Below, one piece after another: positions 16,686 to 25,910 of a stretch of DNA of 64,000 bases (within the stretch, counting starts at the first letter, position 1; the number at the start of each line of letters is the position of its first letter). Source of the stretch: Leptotrichia sp. OH3620_COT-345 (lineage in GTDB: Bacteria > Fusobacteriota > Fusobacteriia > Fusobacteriales > Leptotrichiaceae); the NCBI RefSeq assembly GCF_003932895.1, contig NZ_RQYW01000001.1:124001-188000 (forward strand), written 5' to 3'. The notes under the pieces were generated by a model. It was not told the origin of the DNA. It saw only the letters and a program-made list of their open reading frames with translations, and did not search any database. The position numbers and the translations under genes were made by a program.

Positions 16686-16974
16686 TTTATATTTCTCCAT
16701 TCTTTCAGTAATAATCAGTAATAATATGATATTTCTTATTTTGTGCTTCTCATTGACCTTTAATAAAATTTATGTTAATTATATATTATATATACTGGAT
16801 TTATTTTGTAATTTATTGTATCATATATCCTGTTGTATAACAACCTGAAAAACAAATTCATAATTTTACATTAAAATAAATTAATCATAAATTTAACAAA
16901 TTAAGTTTATATCGACATAATAATGAATTTCAACATTAGAAATAAATGTAACTTTTATATTTAGGAGGATGAAA

Positions 16975-17349
16975 ATGTTTTGTACTTTAATTTGCTGTAT
17001 GGATGGAAGATTTATACATATAATAAATGAATATATAAGAAACAATTACAGATATGAATATGTGGACACAATAACCGATGCAGGTCCTGTAAATAAAATC
17101 ATCTATGATGATTACCTGAAAGCTGTTGAAGACAAAATTGTACTGATTTCTATTAATAAACATAAATCTGATCATATTTTTATTGCAGGACATAGTGACT
17201 GTGCAGGTTGTCCTATTGATGATAAAACTCAGAAAAACTATATAAAAAAAGCTGTCAAAATGATTAGAGAACATCTTTCCGATATTGCAGTCACAGGATT
17301 ATTTGTATATAAAGAAGGAGATATAGAGATTTTGATTGATTTTGTCTAA
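16975..17349 (+). CDS. Small beta-carbonic anhydrase-like protein
   Basis: A 124 aa protein with the zinc-ligand pattern of beta-carbonic anhydrases: CxDxR as CMDGR near residue 7 and HxxC as GHSDCAGC near 72-79. It is much shorter than ordinary beta-CAs (about 200 aa) and belongs with the mini CA-like proteins. Zinc binding looks intact; CO2 hydration is not certain. The start is the second ATG, six bases after AGGAGG; the first ATG overlaps that site. It is a lone plus-strand gene facing the thymidine kinase gene, with a shared terminator between them. Confidence 0.85.
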   Translation: MFCTLICCMDGRFIHIINEYIRNNYRYEYVDTITDAGPVNKIIYDDYLKAVEDKIVLISINKHKSDHIFIAGHSDCAGCPIDDKTQKNYIKKAVKMIREHLSDIAVTGLFVYKEGDIEILIDFV

Positions 17350-17388
17350 AAAATAACGAGAACCTTATACAGTCCTCGTATTTATTTT
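17347..17388. terminator. Bidirectional terminator between carbonic anhydrase and tdk genes
   Basis: ACGAG at 17356-17360 pairs with CTCGT at 17375-17379, with an A-rich run on the left and a T-rich run on the right, so it could end both converging genes. Confidence 0.6.
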
Positions 17389-17438
17389 CAATATCTCCTT
17401 TATTTTTTTAAACTTTCCATTTACTAAAAATAACAAAT

Positions 17439-18521
17439 TTATTCCAGTACTCTGTAACTTAATTTTGTCAATTTACATACTTCTTCTATAATTTCACTAT
17501 CCTCTTTATCAATATCACTTCTATTCGTGTAAACTATTTCCTTAAAATTCAAATCGGACTTTCTTAATATATCTACTGTAAGCAATACTTGATTTAAAAG
17601 ACCTTTTTTATTTCTGGAAACTAAAATTATCTCGGAACTTTTTCGGTATTCACACATAAAATCAAGAACTGTATAATTTCCCTCTAAAGGAAACAAAATC
17701 CCTTTTACTATTCTTATAAAAATAAAGTCATTTTCAATCAGTTCTTTTTCTATTTCTTTTCTTAAATCCGACAACCTGTTTTCCGATTTTTCAGTTTCCG
17801 AAGACAGTATTATCGTTTTTATCTTTTTATCTTTTAATATACTTTCTGAATATAATTTTTCAACTGATTTTTTTCCTGCTCCTATATCCGTTCCGACTAT
17901 AAAATAAATTTTTCCTTTATTATTTTTTCTATATCTTACAATATGATGCCTTCTACATCTGGCTTCATAATTTTCAGAAGCTCCGACTAAAACTAAAGGA
18001 TCGTCATAATAAGCAGGCTTACCGTTAATCAGTCTCTGACTGGCATAAGCAGGTTTTCCACAAACAGTACATATAGCACGAAATTTATCCACCTGATCAG
18101 CTATGCCCATTAATTCAGGCATAGGATGATAAGGTTCGGCTCTGAAACTCATATCTAATCCTGCAACAATAACTCTCTTTCCAAATTCTACATATTTTTT
18201 ACAAAAACCTACTACATCTTCTTTTTCTCCGAAAAATTGAATTTCATCTATTCCTATAACTTCAGTATCATTATTTTTTTCCATTATTTCTTCCATCTGC
18301 TTTACCGAATTTACAGGATAAGCTTCCAAACTGCTGTTTGCATGGGAATATATGCCTCCCTCTCCGTATCTCCTGTCGATGGAATGTTTAAATACTATTA
18401 CTTTTTGCTTTGCATACTTAGCTCTACGCAGTCGTCGTATCAGCTCTTCACTTTTTCCGGAAAACATACTTCCTGTAATTACTTCCAATATTCCTATATT
18501 ACTTTTCAAATGAAATTCCAT
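17439..18521 (-). CDS. tdk: Thymidine kinase fused to a BioD-like P-loop domain
   Basis: Residues 1-200 are a complete type II thymidine kinase: P-loop GSMFSGKS at 17-24, the DEIQFF motif near 92, the lasso/TS segment, and a zinc site (C151, C154, C189, H192). Normal enzymes end here. This one continues for about 160 residues that resemble dethiobiotin synthetase: VGTDIGAGKKS at 209-219 (BioD has GTDTGVGKT), then KGILFPLEG, then EIILVSRNKKGLLNQVLLT near 297-315, matching the BioD G-x-hh-VPL and hVxRxxLGTINHTLLT blocks. The extra P-loop has Lys where Ser/Thr is expected, so ATP hydrolysis there is doubtful. Start: ATG at 18519-18521; a TTG two codons earlier is nearer the GGAG site. Confidence 0.85.
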   Translation of the reverse strand: MEFHLKSNIGILEVITGSMFSGKSEELIRRLRRAKYAKQKVIVFKHSIDRRYGEGGIYSHANSSLEAYPVNSVKQMEEIMEKNNDTEVIGIDEIQFFGEKEDVVGFCKKYVEFGKRVIVAGLDMSFRAEPYHPMPELMGIADQVDKFRAICTVCGKPAYASQRLINGKPAYYDDPLVLVGASENYEARCRRHHIVRYRKNNKGKIYFIVGTDIGAGKKSVEKLYSESILKDKKIKTIILSSETEKSENRLSDLRKEIEKELIENDFIFIRIVKGILFPLEGNYTVLDFMCEYRKSSEIILVSRNKKGLLNQVLLTVDILRKSDLNFKEIVYTNRSDIDKEDSEIIEEVCKLTKLSYRVLE

Positions 18522-18632
18522 TGTCAAATTTCTCCTACTTCAATTATTTTCTGAATATTTATTTTAACATATTTTTCTTTATGATTTAAGTAAGTATAAG
18601 TATTTTATATGATTATTGTTTTACAGGCTTTC

Positions 18633-19529
18633 TTAATCTATAATTTCCGCACCTTTAAAATTTATCTTTTTCTTTTCAATCTTCCATTTATTAGGAAGAG
18701 TTTCAAGTACTTTTTTCATATTTTCCAAAAATTTATCGTTATTGTAATTTAAAGATACAAGTGTAGGTCCCGCTCCGCTTATATATTCTCCTAATGCTCC
18801 ATATTTTTTTGAAGCTTCAAATATTTTTTCACAACTGTTTATCAATCTAAATCTGTAAGGTTGATGTATCTTATCATCTAATAAAAATCTCAAATTTTCA
18901 TATTTGCCTTTATTAAACGCATCTACAAGAAGTCCGAGTTTCGACATATTATTTATTGCATCAGACACCAAATATGACTCAGGCAACACACTTCTTGCGC
19001 GTTCTGTAGACAGTTGAAAATCAGGTATCATAACATAAAAATATAAGTCATTGGAGTTTTCCAATGAACTATAAACAAGATTTTCTTTATCATAAGCCGT
19101 TAAGACCATGCCGCCAAAAATTGCAGGAATTACATTGTCAGGATGTCCTTCCATTTCAACAGCCAGTTTTGCGATTTGATTAATATCCATAGGATTTCCT
19201 GCAAATTTATTTGCTATAAGTATTCCTGCAACTATAGCACTTGAACTACTTCCCAGCCCTCTTGCCATGGGAATTTCATTTTTTTTGATATTTACCTTAT
19301 AACTCGGTATATTTTTTTCAAGATGTTTTTCAGTATATTTTATTGCTTCAAAAATGAGGTTTTTCTCAATAGGTATTGAAAAAAGAGAACCATTTTCCAA
19401 AAACTCTATTTTATCACTTTCCTCAATTTCCAACTCCAATATATACTCAAGAGCAACTCCTAAACAATCATATCCTACTCCTATATTTGCAGATGTTCCC
19501 GGTACTTTAACTTTAAATTTTAAACTCAT
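18633..19529 (-). CDS. thrB: Homoserine kinase
   Basis: A GHMP-family kinase that phosphorylates homoserine on the way to threonine. At 298 aa it has the N-terminal VPGTSANIGVGYDCLG motif, the ATP-binding loop PMARGLGSSSSA near residue 88-99, and the C-terminal GAYGEYISGAGPT-type motif (here GALGEYISGAGPT). The start MSLKFKVKVPG fits the family. It stands downstream of a decayed serA; neither thrC nor hom is in view, so the pathway's other genes lie elsewhere or are lost. Confidence 0.93.
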   Translation of the reverse strand: MSLKFKVKVPGTSANIGVGYDCLGVALEYILELEIEESDKIEFLENGSLFSIPIEKNLIFEAIKYTEKHLEKNIPSYKVNIKKNEIPMARGLGSSSSAIVAGILIANKFAGNPMDINQIAKLAVEMEGHPDNVIPAIFGGMVLTAYDKENLVYSSLENSNDLYFYVMIPDFQLSTERARSVLPESYLVSDAINNMSKLGLLVDAFNKGKYENLRFLLDDKIHQPYRFRLINSCEKIFEASKKYGALGEYISGAGPTLVSLNYNNDKFLENMKKVLETLPNKWKIEKKKINFKGAEIID

Positions 19530-19644
19530 TTTACAACCTTTCTTTAATGTTTTTTAAAAATTTCCTATATTATTTTTTTGTATTATAATATAAAATCAAT
19601 TTCTTATTGTCACTAAAATTATGAAATAATAAAAAATTAAACTT

Positions 19645-20084
19645 CTAAAAATATAACTGGATAACTTCTAAATTTATTTTTAAATTAAATAAATTTAGAA
19701 ATAATTTTGCCATTTTTCGTGATTTCAATCCTTTTTCTATACTCTCTTCGTTAAATAGCCCGCCTCTTGCAACATTTACAAGTCTTACCCCGTCTTTAGG
19801 CTTGTGTAAATTGTCATTATTTATTATATCTGTTGTTTTTTTAATTTTAGGTGTACAGATAGTTACGACATCTACTTCCTGCATGTTCTATTATTTTAAG
19901 TTTTTTTCTTTTTCCAAAAGATATTTATCTACTTTTATGAAATGTTGTATCATATTTATGTATTTATTTTAAGTATTTCTTCTCGGGAAATTCTTATTCT
20001 CACATTTACTTGAATATTTCCAGATGCTTTAAAATTTTATTTTTACTCATCATCAATATACTTCCCGACTAAAACTTTATGCAT
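19645..20084 (-). pseudogene. serA: Decayed phosphoglycerate dehydrogenase
   Basis: From an ATG at 20082-20084 the minus strand reads MHKVLVGKYIDDE, then two stop codons, then NFKASGNIQVNVRI and SREEILKI in the same frame, matching the SerA N terminus. Shifted frames give KYD and KVDKYLLEKEKNLK, then IIEHAG. The sequence then jumps to VDVVTICTP, IINNDNL and GVRLVNVARGGLFNEESI, the NAD-domain and catalytic part of 2-hydroxyacid dehydrogenases, so roughly 120 codons are deleted between the two parts. With stops, frameshifts, a deletion and a lost C terminus this cannot make enzyme. It implies loss of the first step of serine synthesis unless another copy exists. Confidence 0.85.
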
Positions 20085-20303
20085 TTTACTTCCAAACAAT
20101 TTAAAAATATATTTTTTATATTATAAATCGGTTTTTCATATTTTATATATAATATCATATAATAAATAACAATTCAACTGTTCTGTTTTATAAATAATAA
20201 CCCATTTTTTTAATAAAATATTTTTCTTATTGTTTCTAATTTTTTTCAAAGTTTTTAATGATAAAATATTAGCACCAAAGTTCTATGGTAGATTGGAGGT
20301 TAC

Positions 20304-20867
20304 ATGAAAAGAATAGTAACACTGGCTGGAGCTCTGTTATTATCTGTATCGATTTTTGCTGCAAAACAAAAAAATCCTTCAGATGAATTGACAAACATAA
20401 TCGGAAACTATTATAGAAACGATTCTATGTCTTTAAATGTCAAAGATAGCAACAGTAAAAGTGAAAAAAGTTCACGTACTGTTAAATCCGGTATTAGAGA
20501 CCAAATTATAGAATTTGCTTCTAACAAACTTGGAGCACCTTATGTTTGGGGTGCTACAGGACCAAATAGTTTTGACTGTTCCGGTTTTGTCGGTTATGTC
20601 TTTAAAAAGGCTGCTGACCTTAGCTTACCGAGAGTTTCCAGTGCTCAGGCAACATTCAGACCAAAAATTTCATCAATGAATATGAAAAAAGGTGATTTGG
20701 TATTTTTTGAAACAACCGGAAAAGGTCGTATTTCACACGTAGGTATCTACATGGGAAATAGGCAGTTTATCCATGCTTCTTCCGGAAGTAGAAGAGTTAC
20801 TGTTTCAAGTTTGGACAGTAATTATTATAGCAGAACATTCAGATGGGCAATAAATCCGTTTAGTTAG
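20304..20867 (+). CDS. Exported NlpC/P60 peptidoglycan endopeptidase
   Basis: A 187 aa protein with a signal peptide (MKRIVTLAGALLLSVSIFA, cut before about residue 20), a short linker, and an NlpC/P60 cysteine peptidase domain from about 68. The catalytic triad is visible: Cys in FDCSGFV near 92, His in ISHVGIYMG near 146, and a His in FIHASSG near 158. These enzymes cut D-Glu-diamino acid bonds in wall peptides, acting in the periplasm. No lipobox or wall-binding repeats. The ATG follows TTGGAGGTTAC. Single-gene unit with its own terminator. Confidence 0.93.
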   Translation: MKRIVTLAGALLLSVSIFAAKQKNPSDELTNIIGNYYRNDSMSLNVKDSNSKSEKSSRTVKSGIRDQIIEFASNKLGAPYVWGATGPNSFDCSGFVGYVFKKAADLSLPRVSSAQATFRPKISSMNMKKGDLVFFETTGKGRISHVGIYMGNRQFIHASSGSRRVTVSSLDSNYYSRTFRWAINPFS

Positions 20868-20919
20868 TTCTCATAATTAAAATTATAAAATTTTAACAAC
20901 ACAATAAAAAACTTTGGAT

Positions 20920-20978
20920 AGTAAAAAATCCGATAATTATTTGAAATATAGTAATTACGCGGATTTTTTACTTTTTTT
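20920..20978 (+). terminator. Terminator of the NlpC/P60 gene
   Basis: AGTAAAAAATCCG at 20920-20932 pairs with CGGATTTTTTACT at 20960-20972 and is followed by a run of T. Confidence 0.75.
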
Positions 20979-21306
20979 AATATTATAGCTTATATATTAA
21001 ACCTATATTTTTTAAAAAAATGTGTTAATTTAGAATACTAGTTTGTTTTATAAATTAAGGTATAACTACTACTTTATAATTTTTCAATATTATAAAAATA
21101 CGTTTATTACATAATATAAAAAATATATTGTCTATATATTTCAATTTTTATGAAATCACTAAAAAATCATTTTTAATTCAAAATTTAGATAGAAAATTAT
21201 TTCACAAAAAATCATTATAAATCAAAGTGAATAACGTTAGTTCTTTATAATATTTTTAAATTTTTAAAAATACTGAAATTCTATTGAAAATTAATTATTG
21301 TTAAGA
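20979..21306. other. Gene-free AT-rich stretch
   Basis: About 330 bases between the terminators of two converging genes. I see no reading frame, RNA gene or repeat here. Confidence 0.5.
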
Positions 21307-21335
21307 TTAAAAAAAGTAGGAAAATTAATTCCTAC
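21307..21335 (-). terminator. Terminator of cutC
   Basis: Minus strand: GTAGGAATTAATTTTCCTAC hairpin (21316-21335) followed by a run of seven T, about 40 bases past the cutC stop. Confidence 0.75.
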
Positions 21336-21376
21336 GTTATTATAAAACATAATTTTTTAATTTATAGAGTTTCTAT

Positions 21377-22135
21377 TTATATGCTTTTAAGATAAGCCGA
21401 CATTTCTCTTACTAATTTCATATCTGTCTCGATAATTTCAAATTCACTGAACTCTTTTAATCCCATATTGACATTTTCATTTTTATAAATCATTTTACTT
21501 TTTTTGATTTTCTTTGCTGAAAAATGAAAGGAAGTTCCTTTTGTATATTTTGCAATTTCACTAATATTGTTTATATTCAGTCCTCCACCGATTAATATTT
21601 CCGGGCTGTTGTTTTTATCATTATTTGATAGTGTTACTAATTTTTTCAGATTTTTTTTCCCTTTCAAACAGTTTTCTTCCTGACCTGAAGTCAATATAAT
21701 TTTTACTCCCAATTCTTTCAGCTCATAATAAGCCTTTACAGGATCTTTACACACATCAAAAGCTCTATGAAAAGTTATGGGTATATTTTCCGATTTTTCG
21801 ATTATTTTTTTCATATTCACAGTGTCTATTTCTCCGTTTTCAGTTAAAACACCTACTACTATTCCATCTGCTCCCAGTTTTTTGAACATTTCTACTTCAT
21901 TTTTTATTATATCCGACTCATAAGGAGAATATAGAAAATCACCAAATCTTGGTCTTATAAGTACATTTACAGGTATATCCACATTTTTTTTTACTTCTTC
22001 AAAAAGACTTTTTGTGGGAGTAGTTCCTCCTATTATGAGATTACTGCATAACTCAAGGCGATTTGCTCCTCCTTTTTGAGCATTGATAGCGGATTCAACA
22101 CTATCCACACATATTTCAAGAGTAAATTTTTCCAT
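21377..22135 (-). CDS. cutC: CutC family TIM-barrel protein
   Basis: CutC proteins were named for copper homeostasis, but their direct role is debated. The 252 aa protein has the family N terminus LEICVDSVESAINAQKGGANRLELC, the PVNVLIRPR strand, an DGIVVGVLTENGEID segment and HRAFDVC. It is a single-domain TIM barrel with no signal peptide. No copper ATPase or chaperone gene is nearby, so context gives no support to a copper role. It is monocistronic or the last gene of a unit begun by the serine dehydratase gene. Confidence 0.9.
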   Translation of the reverse strand: MEKFTLEICVDSVESAINAQKGGANRLELCSNLIIGGTTPTKSLFEEVKKNVDIPVNVLIRPRFGDFLYSPYESDIIKNEVEMFKKLGADGIVVGVLTENGEIDTVNMKKIIEKSENIPITFHRAFDVCKDPVKAYYELKELGVKIILTSGQEENCLKGKKNLKKLVTLSNNDKNNSPEILIGGGLNINNISEIAKYTKGTSFHFSAKKIKKSKMIYKNENVNMGLKEFSEFEIIETDMKLVREMSAYLKSI

Positions 22136-22231
22136 TATTTATCATCCTTCAATAAATTAATTTTGAATCTATTAAAATTTAATCAAAAATTACAATAAAC
22201 TATAATAATATATAAAATTAATATAGCTTTA

Positions 22232-23089
22232 TTAAATTTTTTCAAGTATTCTTTTTCTTTTATTAAATGTTGCTATTTCCATAATTCCAAATCTTTTTAC
22301 ATAATTTGCCGCTTCTTTTATCTCCATGCCCACATGTTCAGGATAATGGGCATCACTGGATAAAATTACAGGAATATCATATTTCTTTACATATTCCATA
22401 AAATCGGCATAAGGTGTTATTTCCTTTACAGGATACCTATAATATGTTCCTGTATTAATATCAATTGTCATATTTTCCTGTTTAATTAACAAAGCTGTTT
22501 TTTCAAGTAATTTTTCAACATCATTTTTACAAGGAATATTATTAAACAAACGTAAATTGAAAGGATGTCCCAGTATGTCATAAAATCCGTCTGTTATGAC
22601 ATTTTCTATTTCATAGACATAATCTTTCCATATGTCAGTTAAATTTCTTTCTGAAAATTTATGTTTTAAGGTATTAAAGTCAAATCCCCAACCTTTTATA
22701 AAATGAATGGACACTATTAAGTAATCCCATTCATATTTTTTTAATATTTTTCTAACTTCAATCTGATTTCTAAAATTACATACTTCCAATCCTAATTTTA
22801 CAGGATATCCTTTTGATTTTAGCATACTTATAAAATCTACATACTCACTCAGAGTGTGTACAAATTTTGTTTTAGGATTATTGAGCCATTTTTTCTGAAA
22901 TTGCCCCATTTTCGAATTATCCAAAATAAGATCTTCAAAGTATAAATCCTTAAATTCTTTAAATCCATGTGTATGTTCAGTTATTCCTATTTCTTTTAAT
23001 CCCTTTTTTTCTGCCTGCTCAAAAAACAACTTTACCCATTTTTCATCATAATCACCATATTCAAAATGTATGTGATAATCTATCAACAT
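22232..23089 (-). CDS. PHP-domain phosphatase, histidinol-phosphatase-like
   Basis: A 285 aa PHP-superfamily metal hydrolase. Metal ligands are seen in the N-terminal DYHIHFEYG motif, ITEHTHG, the LGLEV glutamate, VSIHF, LGHPFNL, and the C-terminal LSSDAHYPEHVG. The layout is that of HisJ-type histidinol phosphatases, but no other his genes are present, so another phosphate monoester may be the substrate. It follows the secreted-protein gene by 33 bases. Confidence 0.85.
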   Translation of the reverse strand: MLIDYHIHFEYGDYDEKWVKLFFEQAEKKGLKEIGITEHTHGFKEFKDLYFEDLILDNSKMGQFQKKWLNNPKTKFVHTLSEYVDFISMLKSKGYPVKLGLEVCNFRNQIEVRKILKKYEWDYLIVSIHFIKGWGFDFNTLKHKFSERNLTDIWKDYVYEIENVITDGFYDILGHPFNLRLFNNIPCKNDVEKLLEKTALLIKQENMTIDINTGTYYRYPVKEITPYADFMEYVKKYDIPVILSSDAHYPEHVGMEIKEAANYVKRFGIMEIATFNKRKRILEKI

Positions 23090-23122
23090 AACTCCCCTTT
23101 TCCTTCTTTCATTTACGAACTT

Positions 23123-23743
23123 TTATTTTTTTGCTTTTTCTTCTACAACTTTCCATTCATTTCCTGTTTTAACAAAATTTACTGTTGAAGTTGCAATATT
23201 GACTTTACTTATATTTGAAAGATATTCATATTGGAGATTTATATATGCTTCTATGTCAATTTCGACTTCACTTTTTCCTTTATCTATTTTAGCATATTTG
23301 TCAAGATTATCGTTCAAATACTTACTTAAAGCATTTTCATTATATCCACGTATTAAAAATACTACGTCTCCCAAATTACCGTGCTCGTTTACTTTATATA
23401 CCGATACTTCAAACTGCTCCAGTAACATTGTATTTGTATCTTCCCATTTTTTAGCCAGTTCCTGATCCCCTCTTGCACTCACATATTTATCAACATCAAC
23501 ATTAATCGTTTTAAGCATTTCTCTTGAACCGTAATTCGAAATCTCTTGCATTACTTTTGCATAATCATCCGCCGCTTCCTTTAATGTACTGAATTTTTTA
23601 ATTTCGTCTTTTTTGGGGGCTGTTTTAGCTGCTGCTTTAGTTTCAGTTTTTTTCTGAGGCTTTACAGCTGTTGCTTTCGGTTTTGATTCTGCCATTATTA
23701 ATCCCTGCATCGAAATTAATAATGTAAATAAGATTTTTTTCAT
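23123..23743 (-). CDS. Exported protein with Ala/Lys-rich linker, unknown function
   Basis: The 206 aa protein has a signal peptide (MKKILFTLLISMQGLIMA), then a low-complexity Ala/Lys/Thr/Pro linker to about residue 50, then a folded domain of about 150 residues. The domain pattern (helices, then strands ending in VNFVKTGNEWKVVEE) looks like an NTF2/SnoaL-type lipoprotein domain, but I cannot name a family with certainty. No lipobox Cys, so it is probably periplasmic. AGGAGGATAG precedes the ATG. Confidence 0.75.
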   Translation of the reverse strand: MKKILFTLLISMQGLIMAESKPKATAVKPQKKTETKAAAKTAPKKDEIKKFSTLKEAADDYAKVMQEISNYGSREMLKTINVDVDKYVSARGDQELAKKWEDTNTMLLEQFEVSVYKVNEHGNLGDVVFLIRGYNENALSKYLNDNLDKYAKIDKGKSEVEIDIEAYINLQYEYLSNISKVNIATSTVNFVKTGNEWKVVEEKAKK

Positions 23744-23763
23744 TTCTATCCTCCTAATATTTT

Positions 23764-24366
23764 TTACTTTATTTTATCTAAAAATTTTTTAATACTGTTG
23801 TTTTTTACATATTCAAATTCTTTAATTGATTTTTCCTCAAATTCATTATAATTTTTTTTCAATTCTTCAACTGCTAAAGTAAGAACGGTGCCATTTCTCA
23901 TTCTTTTTGAAATTCCTGAAAATACTTTTTCCAATACATTAATATCTGCATATTTTGATAAAATTCTTTCAGATACAAGCCAACTGAAAACATTTTCAAA
24001 TCTTTCAGGAAAATATTTTTCATTGATTTTTATATTATAAAAAATTTCTTTTTCAATATCATTAATATTTTCATTGAATAACCTATCAAATTTTTTTGAT
24101 AGGAAATGATCTACAAACATATCTGAAACAATTCCTTTGTATATTCCGAATTTTTCTTTTAATAGTTCATTTAAAAAATTTTCTTCTCTGTCTGAAATAC
24201 TGTCTACTATTCTATGAAGAACAACTCCTTCTTTTAATCCGGCAGGAAGAGTTATTTTTGTTATAAGTCCTTTATAAAAATCTCCTGTAAAATTTCCATA
24301 CAAAGTCTCTTTATTATTTTTTCTGTCAACTTCAAAAGAAATCATTGAATGCCCTAAAAAATTCAT
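23764..24366 (-). CDS. acpH: ACP phosphodiesterase-like protein (AcpH family)
   Basis: AcpH removes the phosphopantetheine arm from holo-ACP. The 200 aa protein shows the family markers MNFLGH at the N terminus, GNFTGDFYKG near 25-34 and LHRIVDS near 51-57, with an VSDMFVDHFL acidic/His motif near 81-90. These are the metal and substrate residues of the PF04336 family. It lies between the serine dehydratase and exported-protein genes, not near acpP. Turnover of ACP prosthetic groups is inferred from the family, not shown. Confidence 0.87.
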   Translation of the reverse strand: MNFLGHSMISFEVDRKNNKETLYGNFTGDFYKGLITKITLPAGLKEGVVLHRIVDSISDREENFLNELLKEKFGIYKGIVSDMFVDHFLSKKFDRLFNENINDIEKEIFYNIKINEKYFPERFENVFSWLVSERILSKYADINVLEKVFSGISKRMRNGTVLTLAVEELKKNYNEFEEKSIKEFEYVKNNSIKKFLDKIK

Positions 24367-24387
24367 TTTATCCCCCTATAATCTTAT

Positions 24388-25647
24388 TTATTCAAGGTTT
24401 AGCTTTTCTTTTTTCAGCTTTGCAAGTCCTGCAAGAGATGTCTCTTTATAATTAGAATGAAGATCCTTTCCTGTTTCAAGCATTGTTTCCACAACTTCAT
24501 CTAAGGAAATAAGATGACTACTTCCCGACATAAGACTGTACTGAGCACAGTCTACTGCCTTAGCTGCGTATATAGCGTTTCTTTCAATGCACGGTATCTG
24601 TACGTATCCCAACATCGGATCACAAGTCATTCCCAAACAGTGTTCCATTGCTATTTCTGCCGCATATTCTATTTCGGCTATATCCGCTCCCATTATATAC
24701 GCCACCATTCCCGCTCCCATAGAACAAGCTACTCCCACTTCTCCCTGACAGCCCACTTCCGCTCCGGAAATTGAAGCATTCTGTTTATAAATATTTCCTA
24801 TTACTCCGGCTACTGCCAATGACTTTAAAATTTTCTCTTCAGATAAATCATTTTCTTGTTGAAAAGTTTTAAGCAATGCGGGAATTAATCCTGAAGCTCC
24901 ACATGTAGGAGCAGTTACTACTTTTCCCGCACTTGCATTTTCTTCTGAAACTGCCAACGCATAAGAATATACTTTTCCTTTAAAATCTTTAAAAGGAGAA
25001 TTCAGATATTTTTCATAAAATTTTTTGGCTTTTCTTTCCAGTTTGAGCTGGCCGTGTAAATATCCTTCAGCATTTAACCCTCTATAAACAGCTTCATCCA
25101 TTGCTTCCCAAATTTTTTTCAGATAATTCCATATTTCTTTACCTTCATATGTTTCAACATATTCAGGAAGAGTTATTTTTTCCTTTTCACAATAATCCAT
25201 TATTTCTTTAAAATTTTTCTGAGGATAAATATGCTCTACATTTTCATTTTTGCTTAAAGTTTCCCCTTCCGTTTCTTCAACTATAGTTCCGCCCCCTACA
25301 GAAAAAAACAATGATTCTTCCAGTAAATTCTCAAATTCCTTATCATTTTTCTCATAAACTGAAAATTTTACTGCATTTGTATGAAAATCATATACAACTT
25401 CAGACATAAATACAACTTCCACATTATCTTTTCCAAAACTCTGCAATGTTTCTCTTATAATGTAATCTGTCAGATGACCCTTTCCTGTAGCTGCTAAGCT
25501 TCCATAAAGTTCCACTCTGTATCTTAAATCAATTCCATATTTTTCTTCGGATCTTTTTCTAAACAGTGAAGCAGCCCTTTCAGGACCCATAGTATGGCTG
25601 CTTGAAGGTCCGTTTCCAATTTTATAAAATTCTCTCAATGTTTCCAC
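24388..25647 (-). CDS. sdaA: L-serine dehydratase, single-chain iron-sulfur type
   Basis: Deaminates serine to pyruvate and ammonia using a [4Fe-4S] cluster. The 419 aa protein combines both domains of the enzyme: the N-terminal beta domain with GPSSSHTMGPERAA at 13-26, and the alpha domain with APTCGASGLIPAL. Cluster cysteines appear in the C-terminal half (VGCQGEVGVACS, EHCLGMTCDP, PCIERN). It begins with GTG, eight bases after GGAGGG; an overlapping ATG one base upstream is out of frame. With serA broken in this window, serine appears to be taken up and burned rather than made. Confidence 0.93.
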   Translation of the reverse strand: METLREFYKIGNGPSSSHTMGPERAASLFRKRSEEKYGIDLRYRVELYGSLAATGKGHLTDYIIRETLQSFGKDNVEVVFMSEVVYDFHTNAVKFSVYEKNDKEFENLLEESLFFSVGGGTIVEETEGETLSKNENVEHIYPQKNFKEIMDYCEKEKITLPEYVETYEGKEIWNYLKKIWEAMDEAVYRGLNAEGYLHGQLKLERKAKKFYEKYLNSPFKDFKGKVYSYALAVSEENASAGKVVTAPTCGASGLIPALLKTFQQENDLSEEKILKSLAVAGVIGNIYKQNASISGAEVGCQGEVGVACSMGAGMVAYIMGADIAEIEYAAEIAMEHCLGMTCDPMLGYVQIPCIERNAIYAAKAVDCAQYSLMSGSSHLISLDEVVETMLETGKDLHSNYKETSLAGLAKLKKEKLNLE

Positions 25648-25910
25648 ATGAATTCCCTCCGATTTTATATTACACTTTATATATTATATAATAATTATAT
25701 AATATTTTTCCTTTTTTTTAAATATTATTTTGAATAATATCCGAATTTTTAGGTATAAAATACGTTTTATTTATTTTTTTCTTTAAAATTTAAATTTTTA
25801 TTGTAAATATATTACCAATTTTTCTGACAAATTTCCCGTTAAATTAAACTATTTCTCCTTTAAATTTTTACAAATACATCACATGTTTTATTCAGTAAAA
25901 ATATAATTTA
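25648..25910. other. Upstream region of serine dehydratase, AT-rich
   Basis: About 260 bases without a gene. It should hold the serine dehydratase promoter, but many weak TATAAT-like sites occur and none stands out. Confidence 0.4.
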
